This document shows, piece after piece, positions 28,801 to 39,227 of a DNA stretch of 64,000 nucleotides. The number at the start of each line of letters is the position of its first letter. The first letter of the stretch is position 1. The notes under the pieces are model-generated. The model had not been told where the DNA came from. It searched no databases and worked only from the letters and a program-made list of their open reading frames with translations. Both the position numbers and the translations under genes were made by a program. Source of the stretch: Ianthella basta (lineage: Eukaryota > Porifera > Demospongiae > Verongiida > Ianthellidae); assembly GCA_964019415.1 (NCBI GenBank), contig OZ025874.1:9400409-9464408 (forward strand). The letters are read 5' to 3'.

Positions 28801-31500
28801 AAGATTTGGCAAGATTAGGCAAGATTTGGCGAGATCTGACAAGGTAAGATTTGGCAAGATTTGGTAAGATACGACAAGGTAGGATTAAGCAGGATTTGGC
28901 AAGATATGAAAAAGTAAGATTTGGCAAGATGTGACAAGGTAAGATTTGGCAAGATTTGGCAAGATATGATAAGGTAAGATTTGGCAAGATTTGGCAAGAT
29001 ATGAAAGAGTAAGATTTGGCAAGATTTGGCAAGATATGACAAGGTAAGATTTGGCAAGATTTGGCAAGATTTGGCGAGATATGACAAGATAAGATTTGAC
29101 AAGATTTGGCAAGATTTGGCGAGATATGACAAGGTAAGATTTGGAAAGATTTGGCAAGATATGACAAGGTAAGATTTGGCAAGATTAGGCAAGATTTGGA
29201 AACATATGACAAAGTAAGATTCGGAAAGATTTGGCAAGATATGACAAGGTAGAATTTGGCAAGATTAGGCAAGATATGACAAGGTTAGATTAGGTAAGAT
29301 TTGGCAAGATATGAGAAGGTAAGATTAAGCAAGATTTGGTAAGATATGACAAGGTAAGATTTGGCAAGATTTGGTAAGATATGACAAGGTAAGATTTGGC
29401 AAGATTTGGCAAGATATGACAAGGTAAGATTAGGCAAGATTTGGTAAGATATGACAAGGTAAGCTTTGGCAAGATATGACAAGGTAATATTTGGCAAGAT
29501 TTGGCAAGATATGACAAGGTAAGATTAAGCAATATTTGGCAAGATTTGAAAAAGTAAGATTAGGCAAGATTTGGCAAGATATGACAAGGTAAGATTTGGC
29601 AAAATTTGGCAAGATATGACAAGGTAAGGTTAAGCAAGATTTGGAAAGATATGAAAAAGTTAGATTAGGCAAGAATTGGCAAGATATGACAAGGTAAGAT
29701 TTGGCAAGATTTGGCAAGATATGGCAAAGTAAGATTTGGCAGGATTTGGCAAGATATGACAAGGTAAGATTAAGAAAGATTTGGCAAGATATGAAAAAGT
29801 AATATTAGGCTAGATTTGGCCAGATATGAAAAGCTAAGATTTGGCAAGATTAGGCTAGATGTAGCGAGATATGACAAGGTAAGATTTGGCAAGATTTGGC
29901 AAGATATGACGAGGTAAGATTAAGCAAGATTAAGCAAGATTTGGCAAGGTATGACATGGTAAGATTTGGCAAGATTTGTTAAGATATGACAAGGTAATAT
30001 TTGGCAAGATTTCGCAAGATATGACAAGGTAATATTTGGCAAGATTTGGCAAGATATGGCAAGGTAAGATTAAGCTAGATTTGGTAAGATTTGACAAGGT
30101 AAGATTTGGCAAGATTTGGCAAGATATGACAAGGTAAGATTTGGCAAGATTTTGCAAGATATGACAAGGTAAAATTAAGCAAGATTTGGCAAGATTTTAA
30201 AAAGTAAGATTAGGCAAGATTAGTCAAGATATGACAAGGTAAGATTTGGCAAGATTTGGCAAGATATGACAAGGCAAGGTTAAGCAAGATTTGGAAAGAT
30301 ATGAAAAAGTTAGATTAGGCAAGAATTGGCAAGATATGAGAAGGTAAGATTTGGCTAGATTTGGCAAGATATGGCAAGGTAAGATTTGGCAAGATTTGGC
30401 AAGATATGACAAGGTAAGATTTGGCAAGATTTGGCAAGATATAACAAGGTAAGATTTGGCAAGATTTGGCAAGATATGAAAAAGTAAGATTAGGTTAGAT
30501 TTGGCAAGATGTGACAAGGTAAGATTTGGCAAGATTTGGCAAGATATGACAAGGTAAGATTAAGAAAGATTTGGCAAGATATGAAATAGTAATATTAGGC
30601 TAGATTTGGCCAGATATGAAAAGCTAAGATTTGGCAAGATTAGGCAAGATTTAGCGAGATATGACAAGGTAAGATTTGGCAAGATTTGGCAAGATATGAC
30701 GAGGTAAGATTAAGCAAGAATAAGGAAGATTTGGCAAGGTATGACACGGTAAGATTTGGCAAGATTGGTTAAGATATGACAAGGTAATATTTGGCAAGAT
30801 TTCGCCAGATATGACAAGGTAATATTTGGCAAGATTTGGCAAGATATGACAAGGTAAGATTAAGCTAGATTTGGTAAGAAATGACAAGTTAAGATTTGGC
30901 AAGATTTGGCAAGATATGAGAAGGTAAGATTCGGCAAGATTTGGCAAGATATGACAAGGTAAGATTAGTCAAGATTTGGCAAGATATGAAAGAGTAACAT
31001 TAGGTAAGATATGGCAAGATATGATAAGGTAAGATTTGGCAAGACTTGGCAAGATATGACAAGGTAAGATTAAGCAAGATTTAGTAAGATATGACAAGGT
31101 AAGATTTGGCAAGATTTGGCAAGATATGCAAAAAGTAAGATTTGGCAAGATTAGGCAAGATATGACAAGGTAAGATTAGTCAAGATTTGGCAAGATATGA
31201 CAAGGTAAGATTTAACAAGATTAGGCAACATATGACAAGGTAAGATTTGGCAAGATTTGGCAAGATATGACAGGGTAAGATAAAGTATGATTTGGCAAAA
31301 TATGAAAAAGTAAGATTAGGCAAGATTTGGCAAGATATGACAAGGTAAGATTTGGCAAGATTTGGTTAGATATGACAAGGTAAGATTAAGCAAGATCTAG
31401 CAAGAAATGAAAAGTAAGATCTGGCAAGATTTGGCAAGGTATGACAAGGTAAGATTTAGCAAGATTTGGCAAGATATGACAAGGTAAGATTTGGCAAGAT
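25700..31500 (+). repeat. Array segment duplicated at 57.9-64.0 kb
   Basis: Blocks here reappear far to the right in the same order and orientation. The 26,051-26,323 stretch matches 58,833-59,105 (offset 32,782 bp), and a block near 29,237 matches one near 60,685 (offset 31,448 bp). Strings typical of 29.4-31.0 kb (AAGGTTAAGC followed by GGAAAGATATG and GTTAGATTAGG) return at 36.6 kb and 61.4-62.9 kb. The end of this segment (30.95-31.4 kb) resembles 39.55-39.9 and 63.6-64.0 kb. Confidence 0.6.
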
Positions 31501-32372
31501 TAGGCAAGATATGACAACTAAAGGTAAGATTAGGCAAGATTTGGCAAGATATGACAAGATAAGATTTGGCAAGATTTGGCAAGATATTAAGGTAAGATTA
31601 AGCAAGATTTGGTAAGATATGACAAGGTAAGAATTGGAAAGATTTGGCAAGATATGACAAGGTAAGATTAAGCAAGATTTGATAAGATATGACAAGGTAA
31701 GATTTGGCAAGATTTGGCAAGATATGACAAGGTAAGATTTGGCAAGATTTGGCAAGATATGACAAGGTAAGATTTGGCAAGATTTGGCAAGATATGGCAA
31801 GGTAAGATTAGTCAAGATTTGTCAAGATATGACAAGGTAAGATTTAGCAAGATTAGGCAAGATTTGGCGAGTTATGACAAGGTAAGATTTGGTAAGATTT
31901 GGCAAGATATGACAAGGTAAGATTAAGTAAGATTCGGCAAGATATGAAAAGTAAGATAAGGCAAGATTTTGCAAAATATGACAACTGAAGGTAAGATTTG
32001 GCAAGATTTTGCAAGATATGACATGGTAAGATTAAGCAAGATTTGGCTAGATATGAAAAAGTAAGATTAGGCAATATTTGGCAAGATATGACAAGTTACG
32101 ATTTTGCAAGATTAAGCAAGATATGAAGGTAAGATTAGACAAGATTTGGCAAGATATAACAAGATAAGATTTGGCAAGATTTGGTAAGATATGACAAGGG
32201 AATATTTGGCAAGATTTGGCAAGATATGACAAGGTAAGATTCGGCAAGAATTGGCAAGATAGAACAAGGTAATATTTGGAAAGATTTGGCAAGATATGAC
32301 AAGGTAAGATTAGTCAAGATTTGGCAAGATATGACAAAGTAAGATTTGACAAGATTTGGCAAGATATGATAA

Positions 32373-32391
32373 GGTTAGGGTTAGGATTAGG
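32373..32391 (+). repeat. Short interstitial telomere-like run
   Basis: Three consecutive hexamers, GGTTAG, GGTTAG and GATTAG, then G, directly follow the satellite string GATATGATAA. The first two are perfect metazoan-type TTAGGG phase. The run is short enough to have arisen by mutation of the satellite, whose units already contain GATTAGG, so a telomeric origin is possible but weakly supported. Confidence 0.45.
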
Positions 32392-34110
32392 TAATATTAA
32401 GGAAGATTTGACAAGATATGAGAAGATAAAATTTGGCAAGATTTGGCAAGATATGACAACGTAAGATTGAGCAAGATTTGGCAAGATATGACAAGGTAAT
32501 GTTTGGCAAGATTTGGCAAGATATGACAAGGTGAGATTAAGCAAGATTTGGCAAGATATGAATAAGTAAGATTAAGGAAGATTTCGTAAGATATGAAAAG
32601 GTAAGCTTTTGCAAGATATGACAAGGAAAGATTAGTCAAGATTTGGCAAGTTATGACAAGATAAGATTTGGCAAGATTTGGCAAGATATGAAGGTAAGAT
32701 TTGGCAAGATTTGGCAATATATGACAAGGTGAGATTAAGCAAGATTTGGCAAGATATGAAAATGTAAGATTAGGCAAGATTTTGCAAGATATGACAAGGT
32801 AAGATTTGGCAAAATTTGGCAAGATATGACAAGGTAAGATTAGGCAAGATTTGGCAAGATATGACAAGGTAAGATTAGGCAAGATTTGGCAAGATATGAC
32901 AAGGTAAGATTTGGCAAAATTTGGCAAGATATGACAAGGTAAGATTAGGCAAGATTTGGCAAGATATGACAAGGTAAGATTTGGCAAAATTTGGCAAGAT
33001 ATGACAAGGTAAGATTTGGCAAGATTTGGCAAGATATGAGAAGGTAAGATTAAGCAAGATTTGGCTAGATATGAAAAGGAAGAATAGGCAAGATTTGGCA
33101 AGATATGACAACTTATAGGTAAGACTTGGCAAGATTTGGCAAGATATGACAAGGTAAGATTTGGCAAGATTTGGCAAGATATGACAAGGTAAGATTTGAC
33201 AAGATTAGGCAAGATATGACAAGGTAAGATTTGGCAAGATTTGGCAAAGTTTGGTAAGATATGACAAGGTAAGATTCGGTAAGATTTGGCAAGATATGTC
33301 AAGGTAAGATTAGGCAAGATTTGGCAAGATATGACAAGGTAAGATTTGGCAAGATTTGGCAAGATATGACAAGGTAATATTTGGCAAGATTTGGCAAGAT
33401 ATGACAAGATAAGATTTGGCAAGATTTGGCAAGATATGAAGGTAAGATTAAGCAAGATTGGGTAAGATATGACAAGGTAAGAATTGGAAAGATTTGGCAA
33501 GATATGACAAGGTAAGATTTGTCAAGATTTGGCAAGATATGAGAAGGCAAGATTAAGCAAGATTTGGCAAGATATCAAAAAGTAAGATTAGGCAAGATAT
33601 GGCAAGATATTACATAGTAAGATTTGGCAAGATATGACAGGGTAAGATTTGGCAAGATTTGGCAAGATATGACAAGGTAAGATTAGGCAAGATTTGGCAA
33701 GATATGACAAGGTAAGATTTGGCAAGATTTGGCAAGATGTGACAAGTTAAGATTAGTCAAGATTTGGCAAGATATGAAAAAGTAAGATTAAGCAAGATTT
33801 GGCAAGATAAGACAACGTAAGATCAGGCAAGATTTGGCATGATATGACAAGGTAAGATTTGGCAAGATTAGGCAAGATATGACACGGTAAGATTTGGCAA
33901 GATTTGGCCAGATTTGGCAAGATATGACAAGGTAAGATTTGGCAAGATTAGGCAAGAAATGACAAGGTAAGATTTGGCCAGATTAGGCAAGATATGACAA
34001 GGTAAGATTAGGCAAGATTTGGTAAGATATGCCAAGGTAAGATTAGTCAAGATTAGGCAAGATATGACAAGGTAATATTTGGCAAGATTTGGCAAGATAT
34101 GACAAGATAA

Positions 34111-34249
34111 GATGTGGCAAGATTTGGCAAGATATGATAAGGTAAGATTAAGCAAGATTTGGTAAGATATGTAACAGTGATGCTGTTACATATCTTATCA
34201 AATCTTGCTTAATCTTACCTTATCATATCTTGCCAAATCTTGCCACATC
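34111..34249. repeat. 67-bp inverted repeat (fold-back) at the LINE 5' junction
   Basis: Arm 34,111-34,177 and arm 34,183-34,249 are reverse complements with one mismatch, around a 5-base loop TGATG. Both arms are satellite sequence, so arm 2 is the only place in the window where the satellite runs backwards. A second, smaller inversion overlaps it: 34,170-34,183 is the reverse complement of 34,254-34,267, the first recognisable LINE bases. This nesting of target-derived and element-derived inverted sequence points to template switching during 5'-end attachment of the LINE (inference). Confidence 0.9.
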
Positions 34250-34250
34250 A

Positions 34251-35759
34251 TTTGCATCACTGTTACAGGGTGAAGGAGTTCAACAGAATGAATGCAAAAT
34301 TGCAAGCAGAGAAGAAGAACGAGTAGAGGGGACTAGACATGAGAGGATAAGTATGGAGGAAGTGTGCTCAAGCATCTTGAGACTGAAGAATAGGAAAGCA
34401 CCTGGAGTATGTGGGGTCACTGGAGAAATGCTGAAAGCAGGTGGAGGGGTAGTGGTAGAGTGGCTGCACAAAATCATGGACCTGGCATGGAGGAGTGGGA
34501 GTGTCCCAATGGACTGGCGAAGGGCACTGATTGTCCCGATCCACAAGAAAGGAAGCAGAACCCAATGCGAGAATTACCGGGGCATCAGCTTGCTGAGTAT
34601 ACCTGGCAAGGTGTATGCCAGTGTGTTGGAGAAGAGGATGAGGACAATCACCGAAGGGAAAGTGTTGGAAGAGCAGGGGGCATTCCGAAGAGGGAGGAGC
34701 TGTGTAGACCAGTTGTTTACTGTCAGGCAGTTAGGAGAGAAGATTATTGAAAAGAACAAGAGGATGCTGATGGTTTGTGTGGACTTAGAGAAAGCATACG
34801 ACAGGGTAGACAGGGAGTTATTGTGGAGAGTGCTTAGGGCATATGGAGTGAATGGTGAGCTGATAAGAGCAGTGAGGTCACTATATGATGATGGTAAGGC
34901 ATGTGTCAGGGTTCAAGGTCAGAAATCAGACTGGTTTGGAGTAGGACAAGGAGTGAGACAGGGATGCACTATGTCACCATGGCTATTTAACATCTTTATG
35001 GACAACATTGTGAGGGAGGCAAAACAGAGGTTTGAAGGAGGAGTTGAGATGGAAACAGGCAAAATACAGCTTCTCTTGTTTGCCGATGACCTAATGTTAG
35101 TGACAGAAAGAGATGAGGATGCAGAAAGAAATGTGAAGGTGCTGGATGAAGTGATGATGAAATGGAGAATGACAATCAATTGGGGAAAGACAAAGGTAAT
35201 GGTGGTGAAGAGAGGAGGAGGCACATGCAACATTACAGTAAATGGAGTGGAGATAGAAAATGTGAAGACAATGAAGTATCTAGGAGCCATGTTAGATGAA
35301 GAGGGATCATGTGAAGCAGAGGTAGACCACAGAATAGGAGCAGCATCCAAAGTGATTGGAGCTATGAGAAAAGAGATAATTGATCGAAGAGAACTGAGCA
35401 AGGCAACAAAACTTAGAGTGATCAATGCCACAGTGATGCCAACTCTGTTGTATGCATGTGAGACCTGGACCCTGCTAGAGAGACACAAGAGCAGAATACA
35501 AGCCCTTGAAATGAGATGCCTGAGGAGAGTGGAAGGAGTGACTATGTTGGACAAAGTGAGGAATGTTGATATTAGATCAAGACTGGGACAGGTGGCAGTG
35601 GTATCAAGAGTAGAGAACAAGAAGACAGAATGGTTAAAGAAGATGGAAGAAATGACAGATGACAGGATGGTAAAGAAGGTGTATATGGAGAATGTGCCCG
35701 GAAAGCGACCGAGGGGAAGACCAAGGAAAAGATGGGCTGATGATCTGAAAGTAAATTGA
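34251..35759 (+). CDS. LINE reverse transcriptase, 5'-truncated open frame
   Basis: RNA-dependent DNA polymerase of a non-LTR retrotransposon, used for target-primed reverse transcription. The open frame begins inside the inverted satellite at 34,230, so the first 7 codons are not element-derived and there is no genuine start here. The first in-frame ATG is at 34,353. Numbering from 34,230, NYRGISLLSIPGK starts at residue 115. Motif A VCVDLEKAYDRV carries catalytic Asp185. GVRQGC starts at 241, and motif C FADDL carries Asp286 and Asp287. A thumb-like region with KYLGAMLDEEG follows, and the C-terminus has the basic GKRPRGRPRKRW motif common in these elements. All three catalytic aspartates are present and there is no stop or frameshift in 1.5 kb, so the copy is young. 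The N-terminal endonuclease is missing, so it should not be autonomous. Confidence 0.9.
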   Translation, partial: FASLLQGEGVQQNECKIASREEERVEGTRHERISMEEVCSSILRLKNRKAPGVCGVTGEMLKAGGGVVVEWLHKIMDLAWRSGSVPMDWRRALIVPIHKKGSRTQCENYRGISLLSIPGKVYASVLEKRMRTITEGKVLEEQGAFRRGRSCVDQLFTVRQLGEKIIEKNKRMLMVCVDLEKAYDRVDRELLWRVLRAYGVNGELIRAVRSLYDDGKACVRVQGQKSDWFGVGQGVRQGCTMSPWLFNIFMDNIVREAKQRFEGGVEMETGKIQLLLFADDLMLVTERDEDAERNVKVLDEVMMKWRMTINWGKTKVMVVKRGGGTCNITVNGVEIENVKTMKYLGAMLDEEGSCEAEVDHRIGAASKVIGAMRKEIIDRRELSKATKLRVINATVMPTLLYACETWTLLERHKSRIQALEMRCLRRVEGVTMLDKVRNVDIRSRLGQVAVVSRVENKKTEWLKKMEEMTDDRMVKKVYMENVPGKRPRGRPRKRWADDLKVN

Positions 35760-35888
35760 ACAGTTAATTATTGAACTATTTAGTACAGCATGATGTGAAC
35801 TATTTCTTGCACAGAACTGTTAGAAAATAATTCCAGCGACCTCCAGCATTGGAGACAAAGCTGTGTATGATTGATTGATTGATTGATT
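35760..35888 (+). other. LINE 3' untranslated region and (GATT)5 tail
   Basis: Non-coding stretch after the RT stop codon (TGA at 35,757-35,759), ending in five GATT repeats at 35,869-35,888. Short microsatellite tails in place of poly(A) mark the 3' end of several LINE clades, including RTE-like families. The satellite restarts immediately after it. No AATAAA signal is seen. Confidence 0.75.
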
Positions 35889-37511
35889 GGTAAGATATGA
35901 CAAGGTAAGATTAGGTAAGATTTGGTAAGATAAGACAAGGTAAGCTTTGGCAAGATTTGACAAGGTAAGATTAGTCAAGATTTGGCAAGATATGACAAGG
36001 TAACAGTTGGCAAGATTTGGCAAGATATGACAAGGTAATATTTGGCAAGATTTGGCAATATATGACAAGGTGAGATTAAGCAAGATTTGGAAAGATATGA
36101 AAAAGTAAGATTAGGCAAGATTTGGCAAGTTATGACAAGGTAAAATTTGGCAAGATTTGGCAAGATATGACAAGGTAAGATTTGGCAAGATTTGGCAAGA
36201 TATGAGAAGGTAGGATTAAGCAAGATTTGGCAAGATATGAAAAGGAAGATTAGGCAAGATTTGGCAAGATATGACAACTTAAAGGTAACAGCAGGCAAGA
36301 TTTGGCAAGATATGAGAAGGTAAGATATGGCAAGATTAGGCAAGATATGACAAGGTAAGATTTGGCAAGATTTGGCAAGATTTGGTAAGATATGACAAGG
36401 TAAGATTCGGCAAGATTTGGCAAGATATGACAAGGTAAGATTAGGCAAGATTTAGCAAGATATGACAAGGTAAGATTTGGCAAGATTTGGCAAGATATGA
36501 CAAGGTAATATTTGGCAAGATTTGGCAAGATATCACAGGATAAGATTTGGCAAGATTTGGCAAGATATGAAGATAAAATTAAGCAAGATTTGGCAAGATT
36601 TAAAAAAGTAAGATTAGGCAAGATTTGGCAAGATATGACAAGGTAAGATTTGGCAAGATTTGGCAAGATATGACAAGGTAAGGTTAAGCAAGATTTGGAA
36701 AGATATGAAAAAGTTAGATTAGGCAAGAATTGGCAAGATATGACAAGGTAAGATTTGGCAAGATTTGGCAAGATATGACAAGGTTAGATTTGGCAAGATT
36801 TGGCAAGATATGACAAGGTAAAATTTGGAAAGATTTGGCAAGATATGAAAAAGTAAGATTAGGCTAGATTTGGCAAGATATGACAAGGTAAGATTTGGCT
36901 AGATTAGGCAAGATTTAGCGAGATATGACAAGGTAAGATTTGGCAAGATTTGGCAAGATATGACGAGGTAAGATTAAGCAAGATTAAGCAAGATTTTAGC
37001 AAGATATGTCAAGGTAAGATTTGGCAAGATTTGTTAAGATATGACAAGGTATTATGTGGCAAGATTTCGCAAGATATGACAAGGTAATATTTGGCAAGAT
37101 ATGGCAAGATATGACAAGGTAATATTTGGCAAGATTTGGCAAGATATGACAAGGTAAGATTTGGCAAGATTAGGCAAGATATGACAAGATAAGATTTGGC
37201 AAGATTTGGCAAGATTTGGAAAGATATGGCAAGGTAAAATTCGGCAAGATTTGGCAAGATTAGGCAAGATATGACAAGGTAAGATTAAGCAAGATTTGTC
37301 AAGATATGAAAAGGTAAGATTTGGCAAGATTTGGCAAGGAATAACAAGGTAATATTTGGCAAGATTAGGCAAGATATGAAAAAGTAAGATTAAGCAAGAT
37401 TTGGCAAGATATGACAAGGTAAGATTAGTCAAGATTTGGCAAGATATGACAAGGAAAGATTAAGCAAGATTTGGTAAGAAATGACAAGTTAAGATTTGGC
37501 AAGATTTGGCA
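35889..37511 (+). repeat. 35-bp satellite array, block II
   Basis: Same unit, orientation and variant spectrum as block I. It includes the AAGGTTAAGC / GGAAAGATATG / GTTAGATTAGG variants shared with 29.4-31 kb and 61-63 kb. No gene is visible. The last 11 bases, AAGATTTGGCA (37,501-37,511), are repeated after the next element and form its likely target duplication. Confidence 0.95.
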
Positions 37512-38158
37512 ATCATCTAAGTTCGTTCACACTAGCCAAAATTTCACAAGTTATCCAGACGTTTCGGCAGCTTTCAGCCACCTTCATCAGTGAATGACAA
37601 AATACAGCACTCCTATAGTTTATATATAAATGTTAGTGACAGGTGATGAAATGTGGTGACAGTTGATGATGTGACCATGAATAACGTTAAAGTAACAATT
37701 TTAACAGTCAATGAATTTTGTTAGGCAGTAACAGTAGAGATCCAATAGTAATCTACTCTAGGAGGGCAGTGTACACCTCAGGCAAGGTTCCCTTCTCCCT
37801 ATTCAGTGCATCCGGGTTCCGTTGTATATGCCAACTCTCCAATAGGCAGCGTGTGGTGGCATATGGGTGACAGTCAATTACTTCTGACTTGGTGAGATCC
37901 ACCAGATGACCTGTTGCGAGGGTGTGTTCTGCGAGGGCCGATGCTGCCACATCTCCATTCTTCAGGGCACGTCTGTGTTCTGCCAGCCGGTGTTTGAGGC
38001 TCCGGCCAGTTTGCCCAATGTACACCTTGGAGCATCCATCACAAGGCACGCTGTACACAACCCCCTTCCGTTGGTCCATTGGTACTGGATCCTTGGGGTG
38101 CACAAGTAAGCTGCGAAGAGTGCTTTGTGGGCGAAAAGCCACCTTGATTTCTAGCGGT
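37512..38158 (-). repeat. Penelope inverted terminal arm, left (647 bp)
   Basis: Reverse complement of 38,822-39,468. The two mismatches noticed are both near the outer end (paired positions 37,518/39,462 and a second about 11 bp further in). The arm contains the endonuclease coding part, the 3' untranslated region and a hammerhead motif on the minus strand. The near identity of the arms means they formed in one insertion event or by recent copying. Confidence 0.93.
37550..37598 (-). ncRNA. Hammerhead ribozyme-like motif, left Penelope arm
   Basis: Exact mirror of the motif at 39,382-39,430, read on the minus strand. It has a CTGATGA core, a 6-bp stem II, GAAA, and ACGT followed by C at the predicted cleavage point. 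With the right-arm copy, the element carries hammerheads on opposite strands facing outward. Confidence 0.75.
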
Positions 38159-38181
38159 CCTGACCATGTGCCTTGACGCAA
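37753..38181 (-). pseudogene. Inverted partial copy of the Penelope GIY-YIG endonuclease frame
   Basis: A 142-codon minus-strand frame. From residue 9 onward it reproduces the C-terminal endonuclease part of the plus-strand protein, ending with the same TALLE and stop. The first 8 codons are antisense sequence of the central spacer and are not element-derived. It has VVY, KVYIGQTGR and the downstream Glu, but no RT, and its start is accidental. It is the coding part of the left arm, a 5'-truncated second copy joined head to head with the main one. Confidence 0.9.
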
Positions 38182-39227
38182 CCTACCTGTCCTTCAGAGG
38201 GAAGGTGTACCGGCAAGTACATGGTACCGCAATGGGGTCGCCGGTGTCTGTGGTTGTGGCCAACCTGGTAATGGAGGATGTTGAAGAGAGAGCCCTGACC
38301 ACATTTCCCTCCCCTCCCCGCTTCTGGAAGCGTTACGTAGACGATACGTGCACAGCTCTCCCCAGGGACATGGTCGAGCCCTTCCATAAGCACCTGAACT
38401 GCATCGAGCCATGCATACAATTCACAGTGGAGGAGGAGTCTGGTGATAGGAGGCTACCCTTTCTGGATGTACAGCTTTGCAGGGATTGTGATGGCACTGT
38501 TACTACATCGGTGTATCGGAAGGCCACACACACCAACCAATACCTCTCCTTCACATCCCACCACCCGACGGCACACAAGGTAGCTGTGATAAGGACCCTC
38601 ATGACCAGAGCCAACACTCTTTCATCCTCAGGCGTGGAGAGAGTGCAGGAAGAGAAACAGATTGTAGAAGCACTGCGAGAGAATGGCTATCCCCCCAGCT
38701 TCGTCCACAAACACTCGCACCCAAGGAGACCAAGACGGGAAATGGATGACCAGAAGCCCAGAACAACCCTGACCCTCCCTTACATTGCTGGTCTTTCGGA
38801 GGCAGTAAGACGGATTCTTGCACCGCTAGAAATCAAGGTGGCTTTTCGCCCACAAAGCACTCTTCGCAGCTTACTTGTGCACCCCAAGGATCCAGTACCA
38901 ATGGACCAACGGAAGGGGGTTGTGTACAGCGTGCCTTGTGATGGATGCTCCAAGGTGTACATTGGGCAAACTGGCCGGAGCCTCAAACACCGGCTGGCAG
39001 AACACAGACGTGCCCTGAAGAATGGAGATGTGGCAGCATCGGCCCTCGCAGAACACACCCTCGCAACAGGTCATCTGGTGGATCTCACCAAGTCAGAAGT
39101 AATTGACTGTCACCCATATGCCACCACACGCTGCCTATTGGAGAGTTGGCATATACAACGGAACCCGGATGCACTGAATAGGGAGAAGGGAACCTTGCCT
39201 GAGGTGTACACTGCCCTCCTAGAGTAG
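38166..39227 (+). CDS. Penelope-like RT (C-terminal part) plus GIY-YIG endonuclease, 5'-truncated
   Basis: A 353-codon frame of a Penelope-like polyprotein, which reverse transcribes element RNA and nicks target DNA. RT residues present are GTAMGSPVS (20-28), YVDD (57-60, catalytic Asp59/Asp60) and FLDV-type sequence near 100. RT motifs before these, including the first catalytic Asp, are missing, so the polymerase is incomplete. The C-terminal endonuclease has VVY (252-254), the Penelope-type CxxC (Cys258, Cys261), KVYIGQTGR (263-271), Arg276, ExH-like E279-H280 and the downstream Glu326 expected for GIY-YIG nucleases. It therefore looks intact. The ATG at 38,166 is probably fortuitous: homology to the family continues right up to the truncation point. 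Length is well below the usual 800-1,000 residues. Confidence 0.9.
   Translation: MCLDATYLSFRGKVYRQVHGTAMGSPVSVVVANLVMEDVEERALTTFPSPPRFWKRYVDDTCTALPRDMVEPFHKHLNCIEPCIQFTVEEESGDRRLPFLDVQLCRDCDGTVTTSVYRKATHTNQYLSFTSHHPTAHKVAVIRTLMTRANTLSSSGVERVQEEKQIVEALRENGYPPSFVHKHSHPRRPRREMDDQKPRTTLTLPYIAGLSEAVRRILAPLEIKVAFRPQSTLRSLLVHPKDPVPMDQRKGVVYSVPCDGCSKVYIGQTGRSLKHRLAEHRRALKNGDVAASALAEHTLATGHLVDLTKSEVIDCHPYATTRCLLESWHIQRNPDALNREKGTLPEVYTALLE

Larger units (their letters stand above)
1..34249 (+). repeat. 35-bp tandem satellite array, block I
   Basis: Continuous tandem array. The consensus unit reads GATTTGGCAA, GATTTGGCAA, GATATGACAA, GGTAA (10+10+10+5 = 35 bp), so the unit itself descends from a 10-bp module. 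Units differ by substitutions (for example GATTAGGCAA, GATTAAGCAA, GGCGAGATATG, GATCAGGCAA) and by gain or loss of one 10-bp module, giving 45- and 25-bp variants. Every unit has the same orientation until the inverted 67 bp at the right edge. From the consensus, the + strand is G 10, A 13, T 9, C 3: purine-rich with strong G over C. No gene is visible in this stretch. The long minus-strand open frames are a by-product of the unit lacking stop trinucleotides on that strand. Confidence 0.97.
34250..35888 (+). mobile_element. 5'-truncated non-LTR (LINE) retrotransposon
   Basis: A 1.64-kb non-satellite island. It holds an open reverse transcriptase frame to 35,759, a 3' untranslated stretch of about 110 bp, and a terminal (GATT)5 microsatellite tail, after which the satellite resumes. 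There is no endonuclease domain or first ORF, so the copy is 5'-truncated as most LINE insertions are. The string TTGGTAAGATATG flanks it at 34,159-34,171 and 35,887-35,899 and could be the target duplication, but it also occurs throughout the satellite. The clade is not resolved: the tail and RT style fit RTE/CR1/Jockey-type families. Confidence 0.9.

Noticed and set aside
32397..33500. 367-codon minus-strand open frame
   Set aside because: Same satellite artefact; overlapping frames on the same strand are equally open.
1..34249. CRISPR-like regular repeats of about 35 bp
   Set aside because: The repeats are directly contiguous with no unique spacers, extend over tens of kilobases, and sit with eukaryotic retroelements.
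34919..35620. 233-codon minus-strand frame opposite the LINE RT
   Set aside because: Antisense shadow of a clearly recognisable RT frame.
34159..35899. TTGGTAAGATATG as a certain LINE target duplication
   Set aside because: The string is a common satellite variant, so its presence on both sides could be chance; kept only as a candidate.
38780..39074. Antisense frames inside the Penelope arms (also 37,906-38,176)
   Set aside because: The same antisense shadow appears in both inverted arms because the arms are copies; it is not independent evidence of coding.
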